From: Sialis fuliginosa
Taxonomy: Eukaryota; Arthropoda; Insecta; Megaloptera; Sialidae
Assembly (NCBI GenBank): GCA_961205875.1
Contig: OY540810.1
Span: 15,004,001-15,068,000, forward strand
Direction: 5' to 3'
Length of the DNA: 64,000 bases
In this document: piece by piece, positions 22,910 to 34,850 of the stretch
Layout of the letters: the number at the start of each line of letters is the position of its first letter
How positions within the stretch are numbered: position 1 is the stretch's first letter
Notes under the pieces: generated by a model
The model's database searches: none
What the model was told of the DNA's origin: nothing
What the model saw: only the letters and a program-made list of their open reading frames with translations
Made by a program: the position numbers and the translations under genes

Positions 22910-23044
22910 TACGAACGATCACGCACGGTTGTTTTACTCTGACTCACGATCACGCTCGCTCACTATTCAATATTTGAAAATCGCTCACGCTCACGTCGGG
23001 TCACCGTCGTGACCCGAAAAATTCGCGGCCCGCGCCCATTTCTA
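22910..23044 (-). mobile_element. hAT-like terminus with GATCACGCTCGCTCAC repeats
   Basis: Read on the minus strand the end is TAGAAATGGGCGCGGGCC, followed by a dense run of CGTGAGCG / CGTGATCG words and GGGTCACGACGGTGACCC. The TAG start with element-specific GC-rich subterminal words resembles 18,848-20,261. The opposite end and a duplication were not found, so this may be a solo or truncated copy. Confidence 0.6.
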
Positions 23045-23394
23045 CTTATATGCCCCATTACCCATATATACACATGAATAAATCATATTTCATACAAGAG
23101 ACACAAACATCTCGAAAATTCGCATTTTACCTATTTTTTAATTTAATTAGTTTAAGCATAACCCCGTTAATTAAAACGAAATGAAACATTTGTCATGATA
23201 CAGTCATAATATAACGCAACAGCAACAAAACACGACTTGTTTATATTGTGTAGTCACGCAAGGGGACTCCCAAATTAAATAATATATATTAAAAAAAAAA
23301 CATATTCAAGTTGCCCCTAATTAATCAGTAATGACATACGTACTAAATTAATCAATTAAATATAAAGAATCCCTAGTATAGAATTAGTTAGGTT

Positions 23395-23728
23395 CAGTGG
23401 CGTAGATAGCTTTTTATGATGGGGGGCGATATGACAAGTGGTGACTGAGGGGTCTTTAAAATATGCAGAAAAAAAATTATTGATGTAATTCAAAATTGAA
23501 TGACCTTTTTTTTTCGATCATATAATTTGTATTTCGTTTACTTTAGTACTAAAAAAAAAGGTCATTCAAAATTTTGAAATAACTGAAGACCTTTTTTTTT
23601 ACTTTTAATTTACCAAATTGTTCCCATTTACGTTCATACTTGGAAAATTTTTAAATTTTTTTTTTTGAATTTTCTAAACTCATGTGGGGTGATTGATCAT
23701 CTCAATCACCCCCCTATCTACGCCACTG
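23395..23728. mobile_element. hAT-like MITE with perfect 8-bp duplication
   Basis: The ends are CAGTGGCGTAGATAG and, inverted, CAGTGGCGTAGATAG. The flanks are GTTAGGTT at 23,387-23,394 and GTTAGGTT at 23,729-23,736. It is 334 bp long. Inside are TGACC-T-run, A-run-GGTCATTC and GAAGACC-T-run phrases. No coding sequence. Confidence 0.95.
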
Positions 23729-23960
23729 GTTAGGTTAGATTTAGTTACAAATCAAAATGACTAACTAGAGAATGATCGCAGTTTTTATAAATGGACGTTT
23801 ATATTAAGGTATTTCTCAATGAGCAATAAGTTCGCTATATTCTTCTATAATAGAAAAAGAGAAATATAGCGCGATACGTGAATTTTTTCGGGAAAAATAA
23901 ACAAGAATAAGACCGAATTTTGTAAATAACTAACAAATTATTATAAAAAACTCTAATCTA

Positions 23961-24112
23961 AATCCTTAAATTATTCACAATCTATGAGTAAAGATATCAA
24001 CAAAATAAAATCAATAAAAACATTGTGGGTATAGGGATTACTATTGAAATGCTTTTATTGATTTTATTTTTACGATATCTTTACTCATAGATTGTAAATC
24101 ATTTTAGGATTT
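23961..24112. repeat. Hairpin-forming inverted repeat, about 60-bp arms
   Basis: ACAATCTATGAGTAAAGATATC and its reverse copy GATATCTTTACTCATAGATT-GT (written in part) face each other around an axis near 24,037, with AAATAAAATCAATAAAA mirrored inside and AATCCTTAAA outside. It is 152 bp long. It could be a miniature transposon or the core of a longer decayed foldback. No function assigned. Confidence 0.85.
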
Positions 24113-24578
24113 TGAATGGAACTTCTTATAACCGTTTTTAGTTATATACAGGGCTTACTCTTAAATTTTGTTATTTTTCCAAGAAATACTATATTATAAT
24201 GAATTCAAGATATTTGAGCACAATATTTGTTTATTCATTTTTTTATATTCGTATTAATATAAGTTATTATTAGAGATTGGAAAAATAGTTGTTGTTTTCA
24301 ATGAAATAGTTACTAGTTTAATTTTTTTTCGGAAAATAGTTGGTAAATAGTTTTTTTTACGATTTGATAATAATTAGTGCAAACGAAGCAGTAAAAAGTG
24401 TCGCAAATAGTTTAAAAATAGTTGGAAAGGTAGTTGCAAATAGTTGATTTCAAATCGTGTTCAATCAATCCAGTTTTCTGAAAACGGTGGAGATATGTAA
24501 TAAAAATTACAATAAATGCATTTTTACGCAATAGTTGAAAAACTATTTTTCCAATCTCTAGTTATTATAGTTCTGAAC

Positions 24579-24841
24579 GCTTTAAGAGCAAGGTATACTG
24601 TTTTTTCAACTTTTTTTTATTTGGTTGTAACTTGAAAATTTTACATTTACTACAAATTTAGATTTTAATGACCTTTTTTTTCATTGCCAACTTGAATTTT
24701 ACACTTATTATTCATTAAAATTAGTAATAAGTGTTAAAGTAAGGATATAAAAAAATGTCTTCAATTTTTATTTTTGTACATTCTGGGGGGCCCTCGGTCA
24801 CTTCTTGCTCCGGGACCCCAGAGCCTCTAGTTACGACCCTG
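24579..24841 (-). mobile_element. hAT-like MITE, reverse copy, truncated
   Basis: The right end on the plus strand reads CTCTAGTTACGACCCTG with GGGGCCCTCGGTCACTTCTT and TGCTCCGGGACCCC, a reverse match to the start of the 4098 and 9967 elements. The expected opposite end is missing. Instead, the left side holds CTTTAAGAGCAAGGTATACT, a word repeated near 28,488. Confidence 0.7.
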
Positions 24842-24851
24842 CAGAGTCACT

Positions 24852-25020
24852 AACTTATGTTATGAGTTGAAGTATCACTGATCTAAATTCCAAAACAAAA
24901 TAATATTATAAAATGAATACCTAATTGAAAATACTTATTGTTAGTTAGCTATAATAGATGTGTTAGCTCCTTAATAATATCGGACATTATTGTAATAAAA
25001 ATATAAACATACGTACATAG
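24852..25020 (-). repeat. Dispersed repeat K, copy 2 (reverse)
   Basis: It is the inverted match of 16,830-17,000, starting TTGAAGTATCACTGATCTAA and passing through GTTAGTTAGCTA to CTCCTTAATAATATCGG. Its boundaries are gradual. Confidence 0.75.
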
Positions 25021-25194
25021 AATTGTTTAAATTGTAAAAGTTTAAGTGAACGATTTTAGAATATCGATGCTATCATAATAATTAGTGTTTTAACATTTGA
25101 AACATCGGCAAGGACGTTTGTATTTACTGTACTTGCTTAGGTTTCTAATCACTACTGTACAAAACATTCACGTATGGAGGAAGTCACGCGAGTA

Positions 25195-25415
25195 CGTAAC
25201 CTGAAACCCAAATCACTCTAAACTGTCGATGTAAAAAATCTGAAAAAATCCAAAATGTATCTTTTAATTAGTACCTACTTTCAATGAAAATTATAAAGAA
25301 CAATGTAGCAAAAACAGTTTAAGAAAAAATCTTTTTGTTTATAAATCGTAGTAAGAATGACTATAACCCTATTATGGGCGCACCCAACACGCACTTGGTC
25401 GTTTTATTTTAAATT
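25195..25415 (+). repeat. Dispersed repeat A, right-hand fragment
   Basis: CACTCTAAACTGTCGATG, TACTTTCAATGAAAATTATA, TATAAATCGTAGT and the terminal CCCAACACGCACTTGGTCGT reproduce the right monomer and end of family A (compare 37,250-37,456). The left monomer is absent. Confidence 0.85.
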
Positions 25416-26284
25416 ATATTTGAAATGGTTTATAATAAAAGTTGTAGAGAACGTTATTTTTTATAATTTATGTCCTATTTTTATAACTATATTTTTATAT
25501 CTTTAATTAATTAACCAAAACGATTTGTTTTATATATAATATACGTACAATACGTATAAGAAAGTCCCATGGAAGCTTTTTTCATTGTGAATTCTATCTA
25601 AAAGTTATTATAAATAATAATTTACTATGTTATATTTATTATATTCTTCGTAAGATAAATTGTTAAGATTTTATAGTAGCAGTTCTCAAGATATATCTGT
25701 AGTTAATAACTGGTCTCGAAATATTTCTACACAGCAAAAAAATGTATGTGGTTGCAGAAATTAATTAATAATTAAGATACAATGGTTCGATAAATATAAA
25801 CATAATAGTAATAATAATAATAAACAAGTTTAAGGTATTATCAGGAGTCTATAAATAACTGACAACGAGTACGCCTTGCTGAAACATTAGACTATTTATT
25901 TATATTCAAAAAATAATAATAAAAAACAAGTTTTAAATATTTTTTGTATTAAAATTAGAGCTACACGCTGAGACGGCTATTGTCGATGTTACAAAGTCAC
26001 AACGAGAGATTGGCTTAAATTCCGTCGAGAACGAGACGAGATTGGCTTAGATTTGGATGAGACCGAGAAAGTATCAAATTTATTTAACAGAGTAAATATT
26101 CGTGGCCCCCTTTTAAAAATTTTTTTTTGGAATAAGAAAAATTAAAAAAATTATAACAAAATTATATTTTTTTTGTCATCAATGTTTGAAGATCTTTTTT
26201 GCTCTTCTAGCAATTTCAGTGTGGTGAAGAGCATTGAAAAAACTTGTTTAAAGAGTAAAAAAAGTATTTGTTTATTTTATTTAT
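25416..26284. other. Unclassified AT-rich stretch
   Basis: The word ACGTATAAGAAAGTCCCATG at 25,553-25,572 is shared with 34,779, 49,384 and 49,446 (family F). A GAGACGAGA-rich patch lies at 26,005-26,070. Nothing else was recognised. Confidence 0.5.
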
Positions 26285-27006
26285 ACAGGATGTCCAAGAT
26301 AAGCGTGAGGATTTCCTAAACGGTAAGAGATACAGATTCGGTTATGTAGGGTGAGTATTACTACATCAAAAAATATTAATAATTCTATGTGGTTTAAGCA
26401 TTATACCCAAAAATCTAAAAATTCGAAAATTCTTTAAATGGCTATAACTTTTTTTGTCAAAGTAGATAGGTAACTTTCGTTTGCGGTTTCTTAAAGCACT
26501 TTTTGTGTAGAATTGATTGGTGTATTTCGAATTTTTATGTCATATTTAGTTTCCAAGTTTACAGTCCTAACTTTAGTTTTTTTTATGTGCCACTAAGTTA
26601 GATATAGCATATTTGAACGTGTTTTTTACTCTACTTTAAAACGATATGTCACTTGTCATATTTATTTTTGAAAAAAAGTTGAAGTACTAAATACTAATGA
26701 TATTTATAAAGTATTTTATTACAAACATTTAAGTAGGTCATAAGAAATAAAAATTCACTAAAATCACAATAACAACAATTCAAATAACAAATGAATATTT
26801 GCAAACAATATACTATTCTTATTTTTTTCGATAGTAAGTAGTAAGTACCCATCATAAGTTACATATCGTTGTAAGGTAGAATAAAAAAACATGTTCAAAT
26901 ATGCTATAGCCAACTTAGTGGACCATAAGAAAAACTAAAGTTAGAGCTTGAAACTTGGAAACTAAAAGTGATATAAAAATTCTAAATACACCAATCAATT
27001 CTTCAC
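26285..27006. mobile_element. Foldback element, right end missing
   Basis: The left arm carries AGAATTGATTGGTGTATTT, TTTAGTTTCCAAGTTT, CTAACTTTAGTTTTT, CCACTAAGTT, AGCATATTTGAACGTG and ACGATATGTCAC in order. The right arm (about 26,860-27,006) repeats them inverted. The left end begins TATACAGGATGTCC. The right arm stops at AATTCTTCACAAGA, where a GAGAC-rich patch follows, so the matching right terminus has been lost. Confidence 0.85.
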
Positions 27007-27371
27007 AAGACGAGACATACCTCATTTTCGTCTCGTGCGCAGCCTTAATTAAAATGGCCTCGTGTTGTAAAGAACTAATTTATTATTAATAAAATGATTT
27101 TGATTTTTATTTAAGTTTCCCATTTTATAATAATATAAGGACCTCTATTGAGATATAATGACAAAAATCAAATTACAAATTGATTATTCTCGGCGTTCTA
27201 TTTTTTAATCTGGATGTATGCCACGCTTGGCATTCCACTATAATGTGTGTTAGTTAATTTTACAGCGTTATATTTCAGACAGATGTATGTAGTTTCACAT
27301 TTACCCATCCGTAAAATTTCCATTTTAATTATTTAATATGTTTTATTTTTTTGCATATGAGTGTTTTTTTA

Positions 27372-28400
27372 GGGTTCCGTAGAAAACTAGGAACCCTTAT
27401 AGATTCGCCATGTCCATTCGTCCGCCCGTCCTCATAATTGTACACCGATTAAGATAAAATTTGGTATACGGACGAAGACAGAAGACTCAAAAACAGAAAT
27501 GATAAGATTTAAAAAAAAGTTTTTTTTGGATCCCCTTTCCATAAACTGAAAAGTATATAAAATTTTTTTTTCACTTAATCCATTAAGTAGGGTGTCTTTA
27601 GATAGGTCTTCTAAAGTACAATAAAAAACATATGACATTTTGATTTTAACCCTTCAGTCACGATATATTTGCGTTCAAAGTCGTGATCAGAGCGTCCCCT
27701 CCTTAGACAAGGAAAGATAAAGGACAAATAACACATTACCTACCGTTGTTACCATATCGCACCACGGACCATTGGCGTATCATTCAGATTTTAAAATAAA
27801 TATCAATTGTTTTGGATTATAAAACTAATTAATAAAAAATATTTTATATTGAGTTTTAAAGTATTTCAGTGATAACTGATTAACAGAGAAATGTCTATTT
27901 GGAACTATCATCTCTTAATACATACTAAATTCAATTGTAATTTAAAGCATATTTGCATATTATAAATTTTCAACTGACGCCTCTGGGATAATATGCGGTT
28001 TTGACATTTAAAAAAAGATGGCCGCCGACAAATTTTGGTAACACTTTCATATACGGGCTGGCATTGGTTGTTATGTATCCATAGTCTTTCCTAATCTAAG
28101 GTCCCCTCCCTCTATTTTCTAAACTATCAATATAAAAAATGTGAAAAAAAATCAGAATGTAAGTTTTAATAAGTACTTTCACTGAAAATGATAACGAACA
28201 CTGTCAAAATTATTTTAGACCCCCCTTCCATAGACTGAAAAGTTAACTCTCATTTTTTTCCCACTTACCCCAGTGAGGTATCTTTAGATAGGTTTGCGAA
28301 AATGCAACAAAAAATGTTATATGACCTTTTGATTTTAACTCTTCAGTCACGATACATTTGCTTTTCAATGTGGTTATCAGAGTGCCTCCCTTCATCTTGA
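27372..28400 (+). repeat. Dispersed repeat A, long copy split by an insertion
   Basis: It starts GGGTTCCGTAGAAAACTAGG and GCCATGTCC-TTCGTCCGCCC, then AAATTTGGTATACGGACGA, CACTTAATCCATTAAGTAGG and CCTTCAGTCACGATATATTT to 27,701. It resumes at 28,101 with the second monomer (CTATTTTCTAAACTATCAAT, TACTTTCACTGAAAATGATA, CTTCAGTCACGATACATTT). The gap is the insertion at 27,702-28,100, whose flanking duplication lies in the family A sequence. It is non-coding. Confidence 0.92.
27702..28100. mobile_element. Short DNA transposon with perfect 8-bp duplication
   Basis: The ends are CTTAGACAAGGAAAGAT and, inverted, CTTAGATTAGGAAAGAC. The flanks are GTCCCCTC at 27,694-27,701 and GTCCCCTC at 28,101-28,108. 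It is 399 bp long and non-coding. An 8-bp duplication fits hAT, P or Merlin groups, and the CTTAGA end alone does not decide. It is younger than its host repeat A. Confidence 0.94.
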
Positions 28401-31346
28401 AAAATAATTTTGGAGATCTACAAGGCTGTTTGATATTATAACACACTTTGATCAAATGTATATAAGGTACTGGTACCAATCTTTGCCTCTTTAAGAGCAA
28501 GGTATACTGTTTTTTTTTGGGGAATTGATGGGTTTCTTTTTTGTAATTCTCATCAACTCATATTAGTAATAAATTATAGCTTTTATTTTGTTTATATTTT
28601 TTCTCCAGTAATGGATAAAGTAAAACCAATAATAGGCACCCAGTAGTGAACACTTGCTAATGATTACAAAATGATAAGTAGATACTACGATACAAAAGTT
28701 ATGAAATAAAGAATCATAAAATTTGAAATAATATAAGGGAGGTTCTATGATAATATAATTATTAATAAATATATCACACTAATAACTAGTTTAAATGTCC
28801 ACCATTTTGATACCCATTGGCCGATTGTCATCAAATTAAGCTGTTTCACATGTAAAACTCTAATCTATAGACATTTAACTGCAGTTAAATGTCTATAGAT
28901 TAAGATTCTGTAATAGCAGTAATCAAATATCAACAAATATTTATAATTTAGTACATTTAATTAAACAAGGATCTAAGACTGGATGTATTGGTGACGCGAG
29001 TAAAATATATACACAATAGCATGAATATGATTTTGAAGCAATTATTATTAAAATAATTGAAACTTAAATTAATCGGTTGTTTTAAAACCTGGGTGTATCC
29101 AAACGTCGACTGATATTACATAATAAACAACATATAACCATGATTAGATCGTTTCGAAGCAAATCAAAACAAAACCATACGATCTTAATAGCATGCCCCC
29201 CTCATTCACGAAGTACAGAGAGATGCATGCATGTGGTTAGAGCCGAAGCACGCATACGGCGGTGTTTAAGGGAAGGTCGAATGGTCACGACCCGTTGTCA
29301 CACACACTCGCTAGATAAGGTGTGGGCTTCAAGATACCAGTCTGGTGTACGCGTGCTGCTCAAAATATATATACAGGGTCAATAACCTGTAACCGGTTAC
29401 CGGTTAGTAGCTACTGGAAAACACACGCCGGTCATTTGTGACCGCGCGGTTGTAGTGGTGGCTAATTTGGTGATTGGGACTTTCGGGTGACAATCTTAAC
29501 GTAAATGGCGGTCGTCTAATGTCTACTAATTTAAAGAAAAGCAAGCACTTTGAAACAGGGTATTAAACAAGCACGGATCTAGATTTACAGTTATGGGGGT
29601 CATGATCTGGGAAGTGCACAAAAAAGTTTTAATGTTTGAAACTATATATTAAAAAACAACGCTTGTTGGTTAGTCACCCCCGCCCCCTCTTTCTGGGGAC
29701 TATGATCACAATAAGTTTCTTTCTTTACGAGCGAGGAGTTAAAAATATGAAAAACTTAATTTGCATCGTTATGATTCAAAATTTGGCTACGTGCCCGATA
29801 ATAATTATTTGTGAGTATATCGTATATCAAATGCTACAGCACAAAATATAATACACTTATCATATCACACCATAAACGCCTATAAAATACACATAAAGTT
29901 ATCATCCGATAGTATAGTAGTGTTAGAAAATAATGAATTTTTATTTAATTTTAGAAGCAATAATTTTTCATTTATATAAATTCTTATAAAAATATATTTC
30001 ATCAACTAATCAGCGGTCTTGAAACTTTTATGAGATTTAAGAACTTAATCTTTTCATATAGGAACTAGTTTGTTATGCTTTTGTTTGAAGTTCTACTATC
30101 TAAATAAAAAGACAGTGTCAAATCATGTTACAATCAATAATAAAAAAAGATCAATCGAAAACCGCGGATTTTATAATATAAACTGCTGAATAATGCTGAC
30201 TCAAATTGGGTGATTAATTAAATATAGTTGTGCTTTATGGCTAAAAATAACTTTGATTATAGAAAGTAAGTAAATTTTTCAAATAGCAGCAAAAAATATG
30301 GTCTCAAAGTCACAACTCGACTAAAATAAATATTTCAAATCAACTACATGTATATACCAGTACAATTTGAAAACACAGTGTCAGCGAGAGTTAAGTTACA
30401 ACCGAAATATTCCGTTTCCATAGTTTTTTTTAATAAATACCTTACTTGTCATTACTGTCATTCTTGACATTAGACATCAAAAGAAATAGAACAAAATCTA
30501 TTAAAATTAATAAATATTAATTATATATGTATACGTGATAGGTTTTAGTGATAATTAATTTACATCAAAAAATAAATTTGTAATGATCATTACTAACTTG
30601 ACAAAAACGAAATTAAAATTGTTTATTTGTTAGTCAAGATTCAGGAGGTATATTTACATGAACTTTTTTGAATTTTTTCTTTGTAAACTATTTAAAAACT
30701 GAAAAATATAAAAAAAACTTTAAAAAAAATTTGCCTTTTAAGAACCAAAAAAAGGAGAAAATAAAATTCGGGTAGACCCTTTTTGTACTAAATATTGCAT
30801 TTAAAAAAATTGTCCTCAAAACGGGCCGTGATACAATTTTTTAATATAGGTAAGCGAGCTTTTTTTATTGCAAATTCGTTTTCAGCGCCACAAATATATG
30901 TAAAAAAAAAATTCGGCTCTTTTTTGTGTGGGACTCTGCAATAATTTAAATAAAATAAGAATAAATGCAAAAAAATATATTTTTAGAAAAAAATTCACAC
31001 GAGATTTTTTTGAGGCGAGATTTCAATTACATAAACTATCCTTTCGCGTGCAGCACTAATTTATATCTGAAATACTTCTTGACTATTTTTTGCGATTAAT
31101 TAAAAATATTTCTGTGCGCTGTAGTTAAAAACATCTGCCAAGTAAATGCACAGTGCTTCCTCGTGCTAAATTCACTAAAACCGATAGTGTTCAGATAAAT
31201 TGCCTGGCATTGGTTAACCATTTAATTTTTATACAAATTTTACTAAAAAATCTTAGTTCGAATTTTTTCTTAAAACGCACCTGAATATTTTTTCATATAT
31301 TTTTAATTTCTTGACAATTTCAATCTAAATCTAAATTTATGCAAAT
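28401..31346. other. Long unclassified stretch
   Basis: This 2.9-kb stretch holds the palindrome at 28,861-28,902. A GC-richer segment at 29,190-29,520 has ACCGGTTACCGGTTAG at 29,391-29,406. At 31,130-31,180 there is a block that matches 1579-1612 inverted. The frame at 29,140-29,385 has no recognisable domain. I see no supported gene. Confidence 0.4.
28861..28902. repeat. Perfect 42-bp palindrome
   Basis: TAATCTATAGACATTTAACT-G is followed without a loop by its exact reverse complement, with the axis in the PstI-like word CTGCAG. All 21 base pairs match and symmetry stops immediately outside. It could be a dimer junction of a short inverted repeat or a protein-binding site. No evidence favours either. 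Confidence 0.97.
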
Positions 31347-31421
31347 GTCAAAATGACATTTAAAACGTCAAAGTGACATTTAAAACGCCAGTGACATTTA
31401 AAACGTCAAAATGACACTTAA
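31347..31421 (+). repeat. Four tandem units of about 20 bp (GTCA..TGACATTTAAAAC)
   Basis: GTCAAAATGACATTTAAAAC is followed by units with GTCAAAGTGAC, GCCAGTGAC and GTCAAAATGAC, most separated by ATTTAAAAC. Each unit holds a small GTCA/TGAC dyad. It is a short local array. Confidence 0.9.
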
Positions 31422-31464
31422 TATATCCAATCAAATATCAATTTAGAAAAACAACACGAATTTT

Positions 31465-31870
31465 TAAAATTAATTTAGATAAATCTTTGTAAGGGAATAT
31501 TTTACAACAAACGTAGTAGACCCATATTATAGGAAATTTAATTCTCTACAAAAAATATTCTATAAAATTTTCTCGTAACATGTGTCGTTCTTGAGATATC
31601 TTGAAAAAAGAAATATTTTGGGGTGTCACCCCTCCCCCTTACACACGATTTTGATGATTTTGAAATGGGACCGTCCTCAAACCAAACCCAACCATCCGAC
31701 CAAGTTTCAATAATATCGGTTCAGTGGTTCATGAGTTATGCGTGGGACAAGGATTCAGGGGACAGACGGACGGACGGACACACGGCCAGATAGACAGACA
31801 CGGAACGAAAAGTGTTTGTCTTGACGTGAAACGGATAAATAAATTTAAAATTTTGAAATTGGAGAACTTT
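31465..31870 (+). repeat. Dispersed repeat E, copy 1
   Basis: GATAAATCTTTGTAAGGGAA, TAACATGTGTCGTTCTTGAG, TATTTTGGGGTGTCACCCC, ACCATCCGACCAAGTTTCAA, GGTTCATGAGTTATGCGTGG and a GACGGACGGACGGACA run occur in order. Copies are at 60,885-61,125 (same strand) and 48,030-48,235 (reverse). The block resembles the decayed ends of retroelements in insects, but this is not proven. Confidence 0.85.
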
Positions 31871-32589
31871 TTTTTTGTCTCAATCTGAAACGATCACATA
31901 GCTTCTCGTATCTTCGATATTGCGAGGAAGCAAAATAACCCTATAAGTTATTGATTATAGAAATTAAGGTACAATAATATTGTACTTATATCACGGGGGA
32001 GCAAGCGTGTCACCGAGTGACACGCCACGTAGTTTTATGGCACGCAGATTCATAATTCGCCACTGTGTTTTGAATTTGGTAAAAAACGAAAGCTAAAAGT
32101 CATCTTTGCAGTGGTTCGATTATTGATGAATATGAAATATACCTGATTCTATGCAAATTGCTGAATATCACCAAGCACAATTATTTATTTTAACAAAGCC
32201 ATTTAGTTTTTTTAATCAATTGTGAATCATCGACTAATCAATTTTATTAAAAACAGAATATTGGGTTCACTTAAAAATTGACATAATCTAATATTTGTTT
32301 CGATTTACTAAATATTTTTAATAAGTAGATTTAGTAAATTTAACAATGATATACAGTAGCTGACTAAGGGGAGTGGCGATTCACCCTAAACCCGGCTGCT
32401 AAATGGGTCCCGGACGGAAAGTAATTTTGTTTGCTAGTTTTTGTGAAAACATTTTTTATCTTCTGCCCTTCAAATAATTTTAGTGTCGCCAATTTAGCGT
32501 GAAGAGTAAAAAAGGTCTTTGGGTATTGCAACGACAAGTTTTTTTAAAAATTTGGTTGAAAAATATGTTTTCGAGTATCTTAATATATA

Positions 32590-32975
32590 AAACCGTTAGT
32601 GCGTATGTACTTATGTGTTATCATCAGACCTAAACCACTGGATGTATCGAAGCCATATTCACACCATATGTTCATTTGGTGTTCCGTTAGGTTTCTTTTT
32701 TTGGACCCGGTAGGTTGCGCTGGGGTCAAGATATTTACGAAAATGTGTATTTATGGTCTGATTTCGCTCAAATTAGAAATATATGTTAGTTACACGGAAA
32801 TACATATTTTTATAAAAAATGAACCCGGTAGATGACGCTTGAGTTGAGATATTTATGAAAATGTATATTTATGATCAAATTTTTAAACAAATTAGTTTGG
32901 TGAGAACAACGTTTGCCGGGTCAGTTGAAACAACAATTACAACCCTCCATAAGTGACAGGCGGGGGGGGGGGGGG
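32590..32975 (+). repeat. Dispersed repeat L-like copy with internal duplication
   Basis: GACCCGGTAGGTTGCGCT and, about 120 bp on, GAACCCGGTAGATGACGCTT are related units, each followed by AGATATTTACGAAAATGT or AGATATTTATGAAAATGT. Then ACAATTACAACCCTCCATAA and GTGACAGG match the L copies near 43,030 and 5220. It ends in a run of 14 G (32,962-32,975). Confidence 0.65.
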
Positions 32976-34764
32976 ATATTAACTCCCGTGCTTATTATAA
33001 ATTTTTGAATTTTTCTTATTTTTAGTCCGCCACTGATAGGTAAATTCAACTAATTATTTATTTCGATTCGGTCTCTTTGTACAGGGTAAATTCGGTGCTA
33101 GTCTTTTCTTCGAACATAATCTGTTTGTCCTTTGCATGATTTAGTCTAGTACACACGAACGGATTCATGAGTGGGGGAAGGGGTAACCTCCACCTCGCTT
33201 TATCCCCCCCCCCCTATCGAATCTATTGGATCAATCTGTCAATATGTGCTGAGTTAGTGCTACACCTTTACTACCATTTCTTTGCTTGCAATTAGTAGAA
33301 GACACATCTAACAATAACCATTCTTTTCTGTACGAAACTCTAATATGCGTGGATCTTGGCTTCTGGGTGTAAGCCGCGTCGATCATATCAAGATCACCGC
33401 GGAAGCTTCAAGACTCTAATATGTGATTCTTAAGTGCCAACTGGAATGCTACCAAAACAGGCACACTCGGGCAATAACGACAGTAGACCGATGCTGCTCA
33501 TCTCTCTTCCCAAAATGAAATTATTACACCAATCTGTATGCAAATGCGTGCGGCGTTGCTAATCGGCAGGTTGAAGTTGGCCCGCAGGCGAAACCAGTTG
33601 ACTGACCGACTCTGTATTACGAGTATGTGTGTGTCTGTGTGTGTGACTTCTGTGTGCAACTATCGATTACTTATTTTTATTGCTTGATTTTCATGCTACA
33701 TTATAAAATGTCCCTGGTTTCGAGTTAACACTTTCTCGTATTATGTGAATATTATAATTTCGACACTGATCTTTTCTTTTTTGGTGCGTTCAGAATGCTT
33801 GTATAATATTTTCTGAATATGAAATTGTCTTTTTTGGATTTAGAGCCGTACTTACAGGTGCATAAGGTGCTAATTGTAGCATTGTAATAATATACTATAT
33901 TCGTTAGACAATTAGGTATCTTGGACTCCCGAGACAAAGCGAGATGGTTAAAAACTAATTTGATTGCTTAAAAGCTAAGTCTCATATAATAGGTACTATG
34001 GTAACCTAAACTTAACTCATCTTTTAATAAATTTTCTTTTTCTTACTAGATTTTTTTTAATGGGGCCTAATTTTTCATTTGCGCCTCAAGATATGTTGGT
34101 ACAATTCTGTTTGTTTGGGAATATACCTATTGCTTTTAGCTTGGATAATAATGCGTTATGGATAATATCACGAAGGAGCTGTCAGGAGAGTAAGAAATCC
34201 AGCTGACAAGAAATTTATTTATAAAAAAAAAAATAATAATACGTTAAGGTGAATCTCGTCTACAAAATGTTTTTAGACTTAAACTGGTTGGTTATAAATA
34301 TCTAAAAACGAATCCCAAAATTATGTTGCTAGATGGACTCTGTTATACACTAACTATGAACTCACGCAATTATTATTTTTGAATAACGAATGCAGTTTCT
34401 TTCAAAATAAAGTTTATTACAGAAAATAGCTAATTGTTATTAAAATTTTATTTAGTGTTATACAAAAGATTCAGGGTTAGGAGAGGGAAAACCAATGGAG
34501 GTAAAAATTTTGACCTTGAGTGGAGGTTTCAAGGTCATTTTGAGGTCAATTTTATATTTTTAAATAGAAATCTACTTCTTTTTGCAGATTCGTATACGAC
34601 AGAAAAAGAGTTACAACTGTCTGAAAAGTTTTTTCAAAAACATATATTTTAACATATTTTATTAAAAATTAGCATTACATTTTTTCCATTAAAAAACCCT
34701 AAATTTTTGTTAAATTCCTTTTTTAAATTGTTGTTTTTAAATTATCATACAATCACGTGCATGG
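32976..34764. other. Unclassified stretch
   Basis: GC-richer around 33,170-33,660, with 11 C at 33,204-33,214 and a GTGTGTGTCTGTGTGTGTG tract near 33,626. A repeat I fragment is at 33,348-33,398 (inverted). No credible gene. The frames at 33,752-33,937 and 34,434-34,652 lack recognisable features. Confidence 0.4.
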
Positions 34765-34850
34765 TTCACTCTCGTATTACGTATAAGAAAGTCCCGTGGC
34801 TCCCATGGCAGATATTTGATTCATATTTTAAGCCGGTTTTCTATTTAAAA
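34765..34850 (+). repeat. Dispersed repeat F block
   Basis: TTCACTCTCGTATTACGTAT and AAGAAAGTCCCGTGGC, then CATGGCAGATATTTG, match the two tandem units at 49,367-49,500. AAGAAAGTCCC also occurs at 25,559 and inverted near 49,037. Its nature is unknown. Confidence 0.75.

Noticed and set aside
24587..28515. Shared word CTTTAAGAGCAAGGTATACT at about 24,581 and 28,488
   Set aside because: Real match but too short to define an element; flanks do not align.
29140..29385. 81-codon frame in a GC-richer segment
   Set aside because: No domain, no partner and no splice support; composition alone could keep it open.
32355..32530. CAGTAGCTGACTAAGGGG as a hAT-like MITE start
   Set aside because: The start is off consensus and no opposite end or duplication was found; only the AAAAAAGGTC word supports it.
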